DNA of 33,065 nucleotides from WQUF01 sp031549885. Its GTDB lineage: Bacteria > Bacillota > Clostridia > Clostridiales > Clostridiaceae. Positions 1-8,027 of this stretch are shown one piece after another. The stretch lies in NCBI GenBank assembly GCA_031549885.1, contig JAVBPD010000068.1, positions 1-33,065 of the forward strand, written 5' to 3'. The notes beneath the pieces are model-generated. The model did no database searches and was not told where the DNA came from. It saw nothing but the letters and a program-made list of their open reading frames with translations. Position 1 is the stretch's first letter. The number at the start of each line of letters is the position of its first letter. Position numbers and translations under genes: made by a program.

Positions 1-48
1 TATTATTTCACCAATGTCGCCAAGTCTAACCTTCTCCCACCTACTCAA
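1..48 (-). CDS. hsdS: Type I restriction specificity subunit HsdS, N-terminal fragment (runs off window)
   Basis: Sixteen codons are visible before the left edge, reading MSRWEKVRLGDIGEII. This W-x-x-V-x-L-G-D-I-G-E-I-I pattern is typical of the start of an HsdS target recognition domain. The proposed start is TTG at 48-46, preceded by GAGAGGGA about six bases upstream, and it overlaps the last codons of hsdM in another frame, which suggests translational coupling. HsdS would supply DNA sequence specificity to the HsdM methylase and, if present, HsdR. The rest of the gene and hsdR lie outside the window. The call rests on a short peptide plus its perfect context after hsdM. Confidence 0.72.
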   Translation of the reverse strand, partial: MSRWEKVRLGDIGEII

Positions 49-1513
49 GCATCATCCCTCTCAATTCCTCCATCTTCTCCCCAATTGCCATATTTATCTC
101 ATCAAGTCTAAGCATTATAACCTCAGGTTTTTCATATTCAATTTTCTCATACTCAATTTCCTTATATCTATTTAAAGAAAGGTCATAATTATTCTCCACA
201 ATTTTTTCTTTATCCACCATAAAGCTCTGCTCAGTATTTTTTCTATTTTCTTCTTCCTCTAAATTATTAAAACGAGCTATGATATCATCAATATCGCCAT
301 TATTACCTAAATCTGTTCTCTTATCATCTAAAGAAAAACCATCAGATTTCATATCATAAAACCAAACCTTATCTGTTCCCCCAACACCTGTTTTAGTAAA
401 TATAAGTATTGCTGTTGAAACTCCAGCATAAGGCTTAAACACTCCAGATGGCATTGAAATTACACCATCTAATTTATGATTTTCCACAAGCTCTTTCCTT
501 AAAGACTTATGGGCATTTGAACTTCCAAATAAAACTCCATCAGGAACAATACAAGCACACCTTCCCCCAGTTTTTAACATTCTAATAAACAAAGCAAGAA
601 ATAATAGTTCTGTTTTCTTAGTTTTGCAAACCACTCTTAAATTTTCATTTATGCTTTCTTCATCTATTGTGCCAGTAAAAGGAGGATTTGCAAGGATAAT
701 ATCAAACTCTCCTGATGATTCATTGCTCTTTGAAACACTATCCACATAATTTATATGAGGATTTGTAATTGAGTGAAGCATTAAATTCATGGTTGATATT
801 CTAAGCATAGTCCTATCTGTATCAAATCCAGTAAACATATCTTTATCAAAGTGATCCCATTCTTCAGATGTCATTTCACTTTCATAATTTTGCCTAATAT
901 ATTCTGCTGAAGAAACTAAAAAACCTGCAGTACCACATGCAGGGTCACATATCGTATCCTTTGGAGATGGCTTTACAAGGCTTACTATCATATCCCTAAT
1001 GTGCTTAGGTGTTCTAAACTGACCATTTTGACCTGCTGTTGAAAGTTTTCCCAGCATATACTCATAAAGATCTCCCTGCATATCTAAATCTTTTATATCA
1101 TTTTCATATAATTCATCAAGACCAGTTATTAATTTTTGTAGTAGCTGAGGAGTTGGGATTATAAACACTGCATCTTGCATATATCTTGCAAAAGATGAGC
1201 TTTCTTTCCCATTTAAAGTTTTAATAAAAGGAAATACTTTAGTGCTTATGATATCAAAAATATCCCTTGGATCTCTTAATTTAAATTTGCTCCAGCGCAT
1301 AGATTGACCTTCATCATCTTGAGGAAATACTCTAGATTGAGTCTCTTCACTAATTAATTCAAGATTTTCTCTTTCTAATTCCTTTTCATCAAGAGAGCGT
1401 ATAAACATAAAGTAGGTGAGCTGCTCTATAACTGTAAGTGGATTTGTTACACCACCAGCCCACATATCTGTCCATATTTTATCTATTTTATTCTTAAGTT
1501 CACCTGTTAACAT
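41..1513 (-). CDS. hsdM: Type I restriction-modification N6-adenine DNA methyltransferase HsdM
   Basis: This 490-residue protein is the methylation subunit of a type I restriction-modification complex and transfers a methyl group from S-adenosylmethionine to adenine in the site chosen by HsdS. The N-terminal helical HsdM_N domain spans roughly residues 5-140. The methyltransferase domain follows, with the AdoMet-binding motif DPACGTAGFL near residue 190 and the catalytic NPPF motif (ILANPPFTG) near residue 280. The length is normal for the family. The ATG at 1513 is preceded by AAAGGA at a suitable distance. hsdS begins within its 3' end. A divergent promoter for it is visible at 1568-1596. 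No truncation is seen, so the methylase should be functional; whether restriction is also present cannot be seen here. Confidence 0.95.
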   Translation of the reverse strand: MLTGELKNKIDKIWTDMWAGGVTNPLTVIEQLTYFMFIRSLDEKELERENLELISEETQSRVFPQDDEGQSMRWSKFKLRDPRDIFDIISTKVFPFIKTLNGKESSSFARYMQDAVFIIPTPQLLQKLITGLDELYENDIKDLDMQGDLYEYMLGKLSTAGQNGQFRTPKHIRDMIVSLVKPSPKDTICDPACGTAGFLVSSAEYIRQNYESEMTSEEWDHFDKDMFTGFDTDRTMLRISTMNLMLHSITNPHINYVDSVSKSNESSGEFDIILANPPFTGTIDEESINENLRVVCKTKKTELLFLALFIRMLKTGGRCACIVPDGVLFGSSNAHKSLRKELVENHKLDGVISMPSGVFKPYAGVSTAILIFTKTGVGGTDKVWFYDMKSDGFSLDDKRTDLGNNGDIDDIIARFNNLEEEENRKNTEQSFMVDKEKIVENNYDLSLNRYKEIEYEKIEYEKPEVIMLRLDEINMAIGEKMEELRGMMLE

Positions 1514-1567
1514 AGATGAGTTCCTTTCTTTAAATGTATTTTAATTTAAATATCATCACTAACTTAG

Positions 1568-1596
1568 ATTATATGTAATCACATAAAATTATACAA
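1568..1596 (-). promoter_or_regulatory. Probable sigma-A promoter for hsdM
   Basis: Read on the minus strand, TTGTAT (1596-1591), a 17-base spacer and a perfect TATAAT (1573-1568) lie about 55 bases upstream of the hsdM ATG. Spacing and -10 match the vegetative consensus; the -35 is partial. Confidence 0.5.
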
Positions 1597-1702
1597 TATT
1601 CAAAAATATGAATAAAATATGCTTTATTTTATTTTTATATGATAAAATTAAATTTAAGAGCATATTGTCATTAAAAAAAACTAAAAAAGAAGGTAGAGCT
1701 CT

Positions 1703-2701
1703 ATGAATATAGTAGTTTTAAAACAAGAGGATATGAAGAAAATTTTTACCATGGAAGATGCAATAATAGCAGACAAAATTGCGCTTGAAATATATTCAAA
1801 TGGTGATTGCACTATTCCTCTTAGAACAAATTTAGAAGTTTTAAAAAATAATGGAGAGGCTTTGTTTATGCCAGGCTATGCCCCTTCTGTAAATGCCCTT
1901 GGAGTAAAGATTGCGTCCATTTACCCTAAGAACATAGAAAAAGGCATTCCAAGTGTTCCTGCAACTATGCTGCTTTTAAATGAAGAAACTGGAGAAATAT
2001 GCTGTATCATGGATGGAACTTATCTTACAAGGCTTAGAACAGGTGCTATATCTGGCCTTGCAACTGATTTATTATCAAGAAAAGATAGTAAGGTTTTTGC
2101 TTTATTTGGAACAGGTGGTCAAGCAGAGACTCAGCTTGAGGCAGTGCTTACAGTTAGGAAAATAAATATTGTAAAAGTATTTGACGTAATTTTTGAAAGG
2201 GCGGAGAGTTTTGCTTTAAGGATGAGTGAAATTTTCTTAAAGAAATATGATGTTAAAATTATACCTTCAAAATCCTCAGAGGAAGCTATTTTTGATGCAG
2301 ATATAATTACATCTGTTACCACATCAAAAAAACCTGTTTTTAATGGAAAGTTTTTGAAAAAAGGTTGTCACATAAATGGAGTTGGATCTTTTACTAAGGA
2401 TATGCAGGAAATTGACGAATACACTATTTGTCATGCAGGTAAAATATTTGTAGATACACTTGATGGCGCATTAAATGAACCAGGAGATATTATAATACCA
2501 ATTCAAAATGGCAATTTTAGTGCTGATAGAATAACTGGCGAATTAGGAAATTTAATTTCTGGAAAAATACAAGGAAGAACTAATGACGAAGAGATAACTG
2601 TTTTTAAGACAACTGGATCTGCAATTTTAGATGTGGTATGTGCAAAGAAAATTTATGAAAAGGCTTTAAAAAATTCTGATAGAAATATAATTGAAGTATA
2701 A
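1703..2701 (+). CDS. Ornithine cyclodeaminase / mu-crystallin family NAD(P)-dependent enzyme
   Basis: The 332-residue protein matches the ornithine cyclodeaminase/mu-crystallin family throughout. Visible features are the substrate-side segment with PLR and MPGY (residues 40-60), the conserved LRTGAISGLATDLL stretch near residue 110, and the Rossmann dinucleotide-binding loop FGTGGQAETQ near 137. Members include ornithine cyclodeaminase, alanine dehydrogenase, lysine cyclodeaminase, ketimine reductase and opine-type synthases, so the exact substrate cannot be read from sequence. The start ATG follows AAGGTAG. A DUF2284 gene starts 16 bases downstream, so the two are probably co-transcribed and end at the terminator at 3262. 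Family assignment is strong and specificity is open. Confidence 0.88.
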   Translation: MNIVVLKQEDMKKIFTMEDAIIADKIALEIYSNGDCTIPLRTNLEVLKNNGEALFMPGYAPSVNALGVKIASIYPKNIEKGIPSVPATMLLLNEETGEICCIMDGTYLTRLRTGAISGLATDLLSRKDSKVFALFGTGGQAETQLEAVLTVRKINIVKVFDVIFERAESFALRMSEIFLKKYDVKIIPSKSSEEAIFDADIITSVTTSKKPVFNGKFLKKGCHINGVGSFTKDMQEIDEYTICHAGKIFVDTLDGALNEPGDIIIPIQNGNFSADRITGELGNLISGKIQGRTNDEEITVFKTTGSAILDVVCAKKIYEKALKNSDRNIIEV

Positions 2702-2717
2702 GAAAGGGGTAAGGTTT

Positions 2718-3242
2718 ATGTTAAAAGAGCAAATAATAGATGCTTGCATGCAAAGCGGATTTGATGAATATCGTGAAGTTAGTACTAAAGACATCATTTT
2801 TTCAGAAGTGGTGTTCGATCAATGTGCAGTAAATACTTGTGGAAGTTATGGGAAAAATTATGCTTGTCCGCCACTTTCTGGTTCTTTAGAAGAAAATAAA
2901 GCAAGAATGTTAAAATATGAAAATTCAATTTTAATTAATAAATTAGTAAAATTTAAACATTCAAGAAATTCTATGAAAGAATGCAAAGATGAACTTGATA
3001 CAGCTTTAAATAAACTACGTGAATTAACAAAGGATTTACCTGTTATGATAGCTATAGCAGGAGGATGTGATGTGTGTGCAAAGTGTGCAGCTTTAACAGG
3101 TGACCCTTGCAGATTTCCTGATAAAGTAAGGTACTCTTTAGAAGGTAGTGGCATAGATGTTTGCAAAATGTCAATGAATTTAAAAATGAAATATAATGCA
3201 GGTGGAGGCGTCCTTGGTTTCTTTTATCTGGTGTTGTATTAA
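2718..3242 (+). CDS. DUF2284 family predicted metal-binding (Cys-rich) protein
   Basis: This 174-residue soluble protein carries the DUF2284 pattern: an N-terminal CAVNTCGSYGKNYACPP segment, then CDVCAKCAALTGDPCRFPDK and a terminal SGIDVCKM. The three cysteine clusters suggest binding of an Fe-S cluster or another metal, but no reaction is established for the family. I chose the ATG at 2718 because AGAAAGGGGTAAGG lies just upstream; a frame extension to 2691 would overlap the previous gene and has no ribosome site. It follows the ornithine cyclodeaminase-like gene by 16 bases, probably as the second gene of an operon, and ends 20 bases before a hairpin terminator. Confidence 0.8.
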   Translation: MLKEQIIDACMQSGFDEYREVSTKDIIFSEVVFDQCAVNTCGSYGKNYACPPLSGSLEENKARMLKYENSILINKLVKFKHSRNSMKECKDELDTALNKLRELTKDLPVMIAIAGGCDVCAKCAALTGDPCRFPDKVRYSLEGSGIDVCKMSMNLKMKYNAGGGVLGFFYLVLY

Positions 3243-3261
3243 AATATAATTAGGAAAATTT

Positions 3262-3290
3262 CAGCAGATTTTTTATCTGCTGTTTTTATT
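3262..3290 (+). terminator. Rho-independent terminator after the DUF2284 gene
   Basis: The perfect 8-bp stem CAGCAGAT (3262-3269) / ATCTGCTG (3275-3282) encloses a five-T loop and is followed by TTTTTATTTTA. Position directly after the stop codon supports the call. Confidence 0.9.
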
Positions 3291-3582
3291 TTACATTTAA
3301 ATAAATTCTGTGTAAGATAAAAATAAAAAAATACATGTTTATGCATTTTTTAGAGCGATATTTTTAGTATATATTCGACCATATAAATTATATCTTTGAA
3401 TAGAGATTATGATATATCTCTTAAGAATTATTGATATATTTTAGTTTAAATAATATAAATCAATAAAAACAATTATAAACATGAAAAAAATAGGTAATAA
3501 TTAAAAAATAAGAAAAATACTCACCATTTCTATTTTCACCTTATTTTACCTATTTTAACTTTTATTTCAATTTTAATATGCT

Positions 3583-3597
3583 GTTGCCCTAGGCAAC
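3583..3597. repeat. Perfect 6+6 palindrome, possible operator
   Basis: GTTGCC (3583-3588) and GGCAAC (3592-3597) are exact reverse complements around CTA. There is no T-run after it, so a terminator is unlikely. It is the only GC-rich word in a very AT-rich stretch, which suggests a protein-binding site; the protein is unknown. Confidence 0.5.
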
Positions 3598-3850
3598 TAA
3601 AAATGAGTGTGATATAATAAAAAAGTACCTTATCGGCAGCCTAAATATTTCACAAAATATTGTGCAAATTTTAAAGGAATCTGGTGTGAAATAAAACTAT
3701 AATATCATTTAAATATGATATGGATTAATATTTTCACAGATTTCTATTTGATTTAAGGACAAGTTAGAAAACAAATTATAGAATATGTTCATAATCAGTG
3801 TTCATTAAAACGTAGGCATAGGCCTATTTTATAGATTCACTGAAACGCCT

Positions 3851-3912
3851 GTGGGTTTTATGGTTGTTAAATGCTCCTTCTCACAGCGTATTTGTTTGCC
3901 ATTAAAAACCAC
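3851..3912 (+). promoter_or_regulatory. Imperfect long inverted repeat upstream of the response regulator; candidate leader RNA hairpin
   Basis: GTGGGTTTTATGG (3851-3863) can pair with CCATTAAAAACCAC (3899-3912) with one bulge and G-U pairs, closing a 35-base apical region. No T-run follows at once, so it is not a simple terminator. It ends about 80 bases before the start codon of the receiver gene. Function is unknown. Confidence 0.35.
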
Positions 3913-3995
3913 TCTGTTATGCAGCCATACTCTAGTTTTTGAGGGGCGGCCAAGCGAAATGAAAATGTGCTAAGAATTACTAAGAGGTGTTCAGT

Positions 3996-4412
3996 ATGAT
4001 TCATGATAAAGCTTTCCATATTGATAAAGGCAATAATGAAAATGAAATCAAATGTTTGATTGTTGAAGATAATATTTCTGCAGCAGAAATTATGACAATT
4101 TTCTTTAAAAGAAATGGAATTAAATCAGATTTTGCAGAAAATGGAGAAATTGGACTAAAAATGTACCTTGATGCACCAGAGCTTTATGATGTTATTTTCT
4201 TAGATTTACAGATGCCAGTAATGGATGGATATGAAATGGCAAAACAAATTCGTGAAAGTAACGTTTCTACAGCCTCCTCTATACCAATAGTGGCAATGTC
4301 TGGTACCAATACAGGCGATATTGCAGGAAGATGCGGCTTCAGCTTTTTCTTAAGGAAGCCCTTTGAATTGAAATCACTGCTTGGGGTACTTGATGAGGTT
4401 TTAAGCAATTAA
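3996..4412 (+). CDS. Single-domain response regulator (receiver only, CheY/Spo0F-like)
   Basis: The 138-residue product is a lone phosphoacceptor receiver domain. After a short N-terminal extension, CLIVEDN supplies the acidic pocket. The phosphorylated Asp is in VIFLDLQMPVMDGYEM, with the conserved Ser of AMSG and the Lys of FLRKPF. No DNA-binding or enzymatic output domain follows. It must therefore act by protein-protein contact or as a phosphotransfer intermediate. The ATG at 3996 follows AGAGGTG; the GTG at 3987 belongs to that ribosome site. It stands 40 bases upstream of two histidine kinases, its likely phosphodonors. Confidence 0.9.
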   Translation: MIHDKAFHIDKGNNENEIKCLIVEDNISAAEIMTIFFKRNGIKSDFAENGEIGLKMYLDAPELYDVIFLDLQMPVMDGYEMAKQIRESNVSTASSIPIVAMSGTNTGDIAGRCGFSFFLRKPFELKSLLGVLDEVLSN

Positions 4413-4452
4413 GTCCTATCATTATATTTTAATTTAGATCGGGTGAATTTTG

Positions 4453-5817
4453 ATGTATTTTGAATTTGCGTATTCAAGACAAATGCAGTTGGTCTTAATA
4501 CTGGTGACATTTACTATTACTTTTTTTTCAATGTTTATTCTCTCAAATGTAATACTTTCTATTTTCGGGCTATCAGCAAGCAGAAGGCAAAAATCGCTTT
4601 TTGCCTTCATCAATGGCACTCTCGTTCTAAATATATTCGTTTTCGTAGTATACTTTTTTTATGACATGAAATCATTTAGCCCACTTGTATATCATTTAGT
4701 AGTAAGTCCAAATCCGTTAAGCGCAATTATCTATTATATAACAGCTAAAGATATATTTAAGCTTTCTTCTGTTCGAACAATTAAATTAATGAGCTATGTG
4801 ATTTTGTTCATAAGTGCAGCCTTAATTCTTAACAGGATAATAGGATCATTGTTTTTCATACAAAATGAAGCAAAGTATAATTATTTAAAAGATACCTTAC
4901 ACCAAATTGTACATTTTGGTGTGATTTTGATGGTTTATGTGTTTCTAAATTATTACTTTAAAAGAAAGCGTTCAGGTTTGAAATTTGCAGATAACATGTT
5001 TATTAATAAAAATCGGGAGTTTGTCTTATATATTATGAAGATTTCCTTTGCTTATGTCATAAGTGTGAGTTTGCCACTGCTTATTTCAGAACATGCCATT
5101 GCGTATATGCTTAACTTGTTATTAATCCTGTTTTTTATTGCAATTAATATTTGTTTAGATATTATAGCTTATAATAAACAGTCAATTAGTAACAGGGACA
5201 TGCATATTAGTGGTCTTTTTAAGAGTATAGAGGAATTGCGCGGAATAAAACACGATTTTAATAATATTCTACAAAATTATAGTGGATATATTGAATTAAA
5301 GGAATATGGAATGCTTGAAGAATATCATGCTTCTTTAGTTTCAGCTTCGTCTTATGCAGGTATAGTTACAGATTTAACACAGAAAATGCCAGAAAATCCT
5401 GCACTCATAACACTTCTTATTAATAAGTTAGAATATGCTGAAAAAATGAATGTAAGGCTGTTTATATCATTGACAAGCGAACTGGACAATCTGTATATCG
5501 ATAATATGGATGTTTCACAGATTTTATTGGAGCTCTTAGATAATGCTATTGAATGGGCTAGCCATTCGCAGGAACGTAAAGTTTATTTCACTATAGAATC
5601 AAAAGCAGAAAAATCCAAACTCATTATAATTACTAACAGCATACCTGTGGGTAATAGCTTAATATCTAAAAATGATGATATAACTAGATCTGGGCCTAAT
5701 GGCATTATATCTTTAAGGATACAAAAAATCATTGCTGAATATGGTAATTGCTCATTTCAAATAAGAAGTATTAATAACGAGTTTTCAGTTTATATTGAGC
5801 TTAAAGAATTGGTATAA
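4453..5817 (+). CDS. AgrC/SpoOB-type membrane histidine kinase with degraded G box
   Basis: This 454-residue protein has six or seven hydrophobic segments over residues 10-240. A SpoOB-type dimerization helix carries the phosphoacceptor His at about 267 (IKHDFNNILQ), and a GHKL ATPase domain carries the N box LLELLDNAIEWA (Asn at about 364). Where the paralogue downstream has the nucleotide-lid motif GHSGLGLYNVR, this protein reads GPNGIISLRIQ: the second glycine and the following Leu are lost. It may bind ATP poorly and act as a pseudokinase or heterodimer partner. I chose the ATG at 4453, which follows GGGTG, over the adjoining in-frame TTG. The topology resembles peptide-sensing AgrC receptors, but no AgrB or AgrD is seen nearby. 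Confidence 0.85.
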   Translation: MYFEFAYSRQMQLVLILVTFTITFFSMFILSNVILSIFGLSASRRQKSLFAFINGTLVLNIFVFVVYFFYDMKSFSPLVYHLVVSPNPLSAIIYYITAKDIFKLSSVRTIKLMSYVILFISAALILNRIIGSLFFIQNEAKYNYLKDTLHQIVHFGVILMVYVFLNYYFKRKRSGLKFADNMFINKNREFVLYIMKISFAYVISVSLPLLISEHAIAYMLNLLLILFFIAINICLDIIAYNKQSISNRDMHISGLFKSIEELRGIKHDFNNILQNYSGYIELKEYGMLEEYHASLVSASSYAGIVTDLTQKMPENPALITLLINKLEYAEKMNVRLFISLTSELDNLYIDNMDVSQILLELLDNAIEWASHSQERKVYFTIESKAEKSKLIIITNSIPVGNSLISKNDDITRSGPNGIISLRIQKIIAEYGNCSFQIRSINNEFSVYIELKELV

Positions 5818-5942
5818 ATGGGGAGATAATTTGATTTTATTAAAGCAAAAAGCTTAAGAGAAAAATGTAAGAAAACGAGAGCGTTTACCGTATTGTGGTA
5901 AATTATCGGTATATTGATATTAGTGCTGAACGGAGTGGTATT

Positions 5943-7310
5943 ATGTATACGGATTTTGCTTATTCAACAAAGATGCAGTTTATATTGGCTGTACAAACAT
6001 TTTTAGCCAATACTTGCATTATGTACTTTATTTCCAATCTTATTTTGATGATGGCAAATGAGCATGCAAGCAAAAAACAAAAGCTTATATTTGCTTTTTG
6101 GGCTGGTGCAGTAATACATACAGGATCTATTTATGCTATTTACTTTTTAGGTGGGATGATTTCTTTTTCGCCTATTGTATATAACATTGTTGTTAATCAT
6201 AATCCAGTAGCAGGGCTTTTATTTTGCATGCTTGGAATTAAAGTTTTAAAACTCTCACTTATTCGCTCTATTAAAATTATGGGATATTTTTATATATACT
6301 TTATTTTTATTGTAAACATTAATAGGGTGCTTATGACGCTATGGCCCATTGAGACAACGCCAAGATATAATTACTTTCAGGATTTTATTATGCAAATTAT
6401 ATATTTCATACTTCTCATGTTAATATTTTGCTTTACAAAGTACATTCTTGAAAGAAAAAAATTGATCATAAGGCTTTCAGATAAAGTTTTTATTGATTTA
6501 AAAAAAGAATTGATTATTTATATTTTAAAGATGATATTTTTATTTACGCTTACCACATTATTACCAATGCTTATCCATAATAGCATGCTAGGAGCTGTGA
6601 TTGTGATACTTGTTCTGGCATTTTTTTTCGCATTCAATGTTACATTTGATTTGTTTATCATAACGAAAATAGAACTTGAAAACAGTAAAGTACATATAAG
6701 TGCACTTTCAAAGGGAATAAATGAGTTTCGCAGTGTGAAACATGATTTTTATAACATATTGCACACCTATAATGGCTATTTGGAAATTGGAGATCTTGAA
6801 GGCTTAAAAAAATACCATAAATCGCTTACTAACCTGACTGTACATGCAGGAAAAACAATTGAAATCAGTCAAAAAATAAAGGAGAATCCTGCTATTGTAT
6901 CTCTCCTTATAAACATGGCTGAAAAGGCAGAAAAAGCAGAAGTTGAGATGATAGTTTCAATACAATGTAGTTTGGATAATTTATATATAGATAACATGGA
7001 TATATCAAGATGCCTTACTTGCCTACTAGATAATGCAATTGAGGCAGCCATGAATTCTAAACAAAAAAAGGTTTTTTTTTCAATTGAATCAAAAGTAGGC
7101 GGATCGAAACTAATAATAATCACAAACAGTACTGATGGACCAGTAGATATTACAGTCATTGAAAATGCAGGATTTACTACTAAACAAGGACATAGTGGCC
7201 TTGGATTATATAACGTTCGCAGTATAATTAATAAATATGGAAATTGCACTTTTCGCATGATTTATTTTAATCATGAAGTATCTGCATACATAGAGCTAAA
7301 ACAAAATTAA
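5943..7310 (+). CDS. AgrC/SpoOB-type membrane sensor histidine kinase (intact)
   Basis: This 455-residue kinase is a tandem paralogue of the preceding gene. It has the same N-terminal pattern (MYTDFAYSTKMQ against MYFEFAYSRQMQ), the His at the same position 267 (VKHDFYNILH), and the N-box Asn at 364 (CLLDNAIEAA). Here the G box is intact, GHSGLGLYNVRSI at 416-428. Hydrophobic segments fill residues 10-240, which is the sensor part. I chose the ATG at 5943 because GGAGTGG precedes it and it aligns with the paralogue; an upstream frame extension to 5895 lacks support. It is probably the active kinase for the receiver protein encoded at 3996. A terminator follows at 7351. Confidence 0.9.
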   Translation: MYTDFAYSTKMQFILAVQTFLANTCIMYFISNLILMMANEHASKKQKLIFAFWAGAVIHTGSIYAIYFLGGMISFSPIVYNIVVNHNPVAGLLFCMLGIKVLKLSLIRSIKIMGYFYIYFIFIVNINRVLMTLWPIETTPRYNYFQDFIMQIIYFILLMLIFCFTKYILERKKLIIRLSDKVFIDLKKELIIYILKMIFLFTLTTLLPMLIHNSMLGAVIVILVLAFFFAFNVTFDLFIITKIELENSKVHISALSKGINEFRSVKHDFYNILHTYNGYLEIGDLEGLKKYHKSLTNLTVHAGKTIEISQKIKENPAIVSLLINMAEKAEKAEVEMIVSIQCSLDNLYIDNMDISRCLTCLLDNAIEAAMNSKQKKVFFSIESKVGGSKLIIITNSTDGPVDITVIENAGFTTKQGHSGLGLYNVRSIINKYGNCTFRMIYFNHEVSAYIELKQN

Positions 7311-7350
7311 TTGCATAAAAATGGATTTATAATAAAAAAAATTAAAAATA

Positions 7351-7388
7351 GGATAATCACATTCTTATTAACTGTGATTATCCCACCT
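7351..7388. terminator. Bidirectional terminator between the kinase operon and the hut operon
   Basis: A perfect 11-bp stem GGATAATCACA (7351-7361) / TGTGATTATCC (7373-7383) separates converging genes. On the plus strand it is followed by CACCTTTTT; on the minus strand by TATTTTTAATTTTTTTT, the stronger U-run. Confidence 0.88.
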
Positions 7389-7390
7389 TT

Positions 7391-8017
7391 TTAATATTTC
7401 ATTATTCCCTTAATAATGCTATAAATTTTACCTTCATAATTATACATTTCATTTTCCATAGCATCTATTTTTTTTAATTTTAAATTAACATACTCCTCAT
7501 CTTCTATGCTTTCTAAGTTAATTTTAACATTTAATGAAGCTCCATAAAATGAAGAATGCAAAAAAGCACATGCAGTTCCTAAATCTGTAATAGCGCCTTT
7601 TATTGTTTTATCCATATAAAAATATAGCAATTTAGTGCATTCTAATATAGAGGTGCAGGTTTCAAAAGGAACATCAGCAGCATATTTTAAACCTTCTTGA
7701 ATTTCAATATCTCTATTAGGAGTGTCCTTTGAAATTTTATATGCTTTTGCAACAACATTATAAGCATCACAATCTATTTTTGTAAGCTCAAGCAATCTAT
7801 TTGAAAGTTTAGAAAGTTCAATTAGATTTTCATCATAAATTTTTTTAACATCTTCTTCTAAAGTTTCCTTATATATTTTTTTATTCTTGCTTAAATTGCT
7901 AACCATCATAACAAGTGAAGATGCAAGTGCGCCTCCTAAAGCAGATACGCTTCCGCCACCTGGTGTAGGATCAGAGCTTCTCACGTTTTCAATATATTCA
8001 TATAAATTTATATCCAT
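7391..8017 (-). CDS. fchA: Formimidoyltetrahydrofolate cyclodeaminase
   Basis: This 208-residue protein matches the cyclodeaminase half of FTCD and stand-alone FchA. It carries the diagnostic folate-binding N-terminal motif PTPGGGSVSALGGALA near residues 17-32, and is helical throughout. It converts 5-formimino-THF to 5,10-methenyl-THF and ammonia, feeding one-carbon metabolism. I chose the ATG at 8017 because AAGGTGG lies five bases upstream; the alternative GTG at 8026 is part of that ribosome site. It follows the glutamate formiminotransferase gene by about ten bases. It is the last gene of the hut operon, which ends at the terminator at 7351. Confidence 0.93.
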   Translation of the reverse strand: MDINLYEYIENVRSSDPTPGGGSVSALGGALASSLVMMVSNLSKNKKIYKETLEEDVKKIYDENLIELSKLSNRLLELTKIDCDAYNVVAKAYKISKDTPNRDIEIQEGLKYAADVPFETCTSILECTKLLYFYMDKTIKGAITDLGTACAFLHSSFYGASLNVKINLESIEDEEYVNLKLKKIDAMENEMYNYEGKIYSIIKGIMKY

Positions 8018-8027
8018 ATTTGCCACC

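Larger units (their letters stand above)
3291..3995. other. Long intergenic region with palindromes, a coding relic and a possible structured leader
   Basis: About 700 bases hold no intact gene. Four things stand out. A perfect palindrome GTTGCC-CTA-GGCAAC lies at 3583-3597. An open 33-codon stretch without a start codon (3593-3694) encodes a helix-turn-helix-like peptide. A near-palindrome TTCACAAAATATTGTGCAA lies at 3649-3667. A more GC-rich tract from about 3811 to 3960 carries the 10-base palindrome ATAGGCCTAT (3818-3827) and a long imperfect inverted repeat (3851-3863 with 3899-3912). The last tract lies directly upstream of the response regulator and may be its leader RNA. I could not match it to a known riboswitch. 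Confidence 0.6.

Noticed and set aside
2858..3166. 102-codon minus-strand ORF over the DUF2284 gene
   Set aside because: Antisense shadow of a gene with conserved cysteine motifs; no start context.
3649..3667. NrdR- or Rex-like operator
   Set aside because: The near-palindrome resembles such boxes only in part, and no ribonucleotide reductase or redox genes adjoin.
3841..3960. Cyclic-di-GMP or other known riboswitch upstream of the receiver gene
   Set aside because: The inverted repeat suggests structure, but the conserved bases of GEMM-type and other classes I can recall are missing.
5818..5942. Possible AgrD-like peptide between the two kinases
   Set aside because: Only very short frames such as an eight-codon one from TTG exist; none has the amphipathic leader, Cys and acidic tail of AgrD. 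The TTTACC/GGTAAA inverted repeat here is short.
6869..7258. 129-codon minus-strand ORF within the second kinase gene
   Set aside because: It lies wholly antisense to a gene with clear GHKL motifs, has no ribosome site, and its composition is that of a mirrored coding frame.
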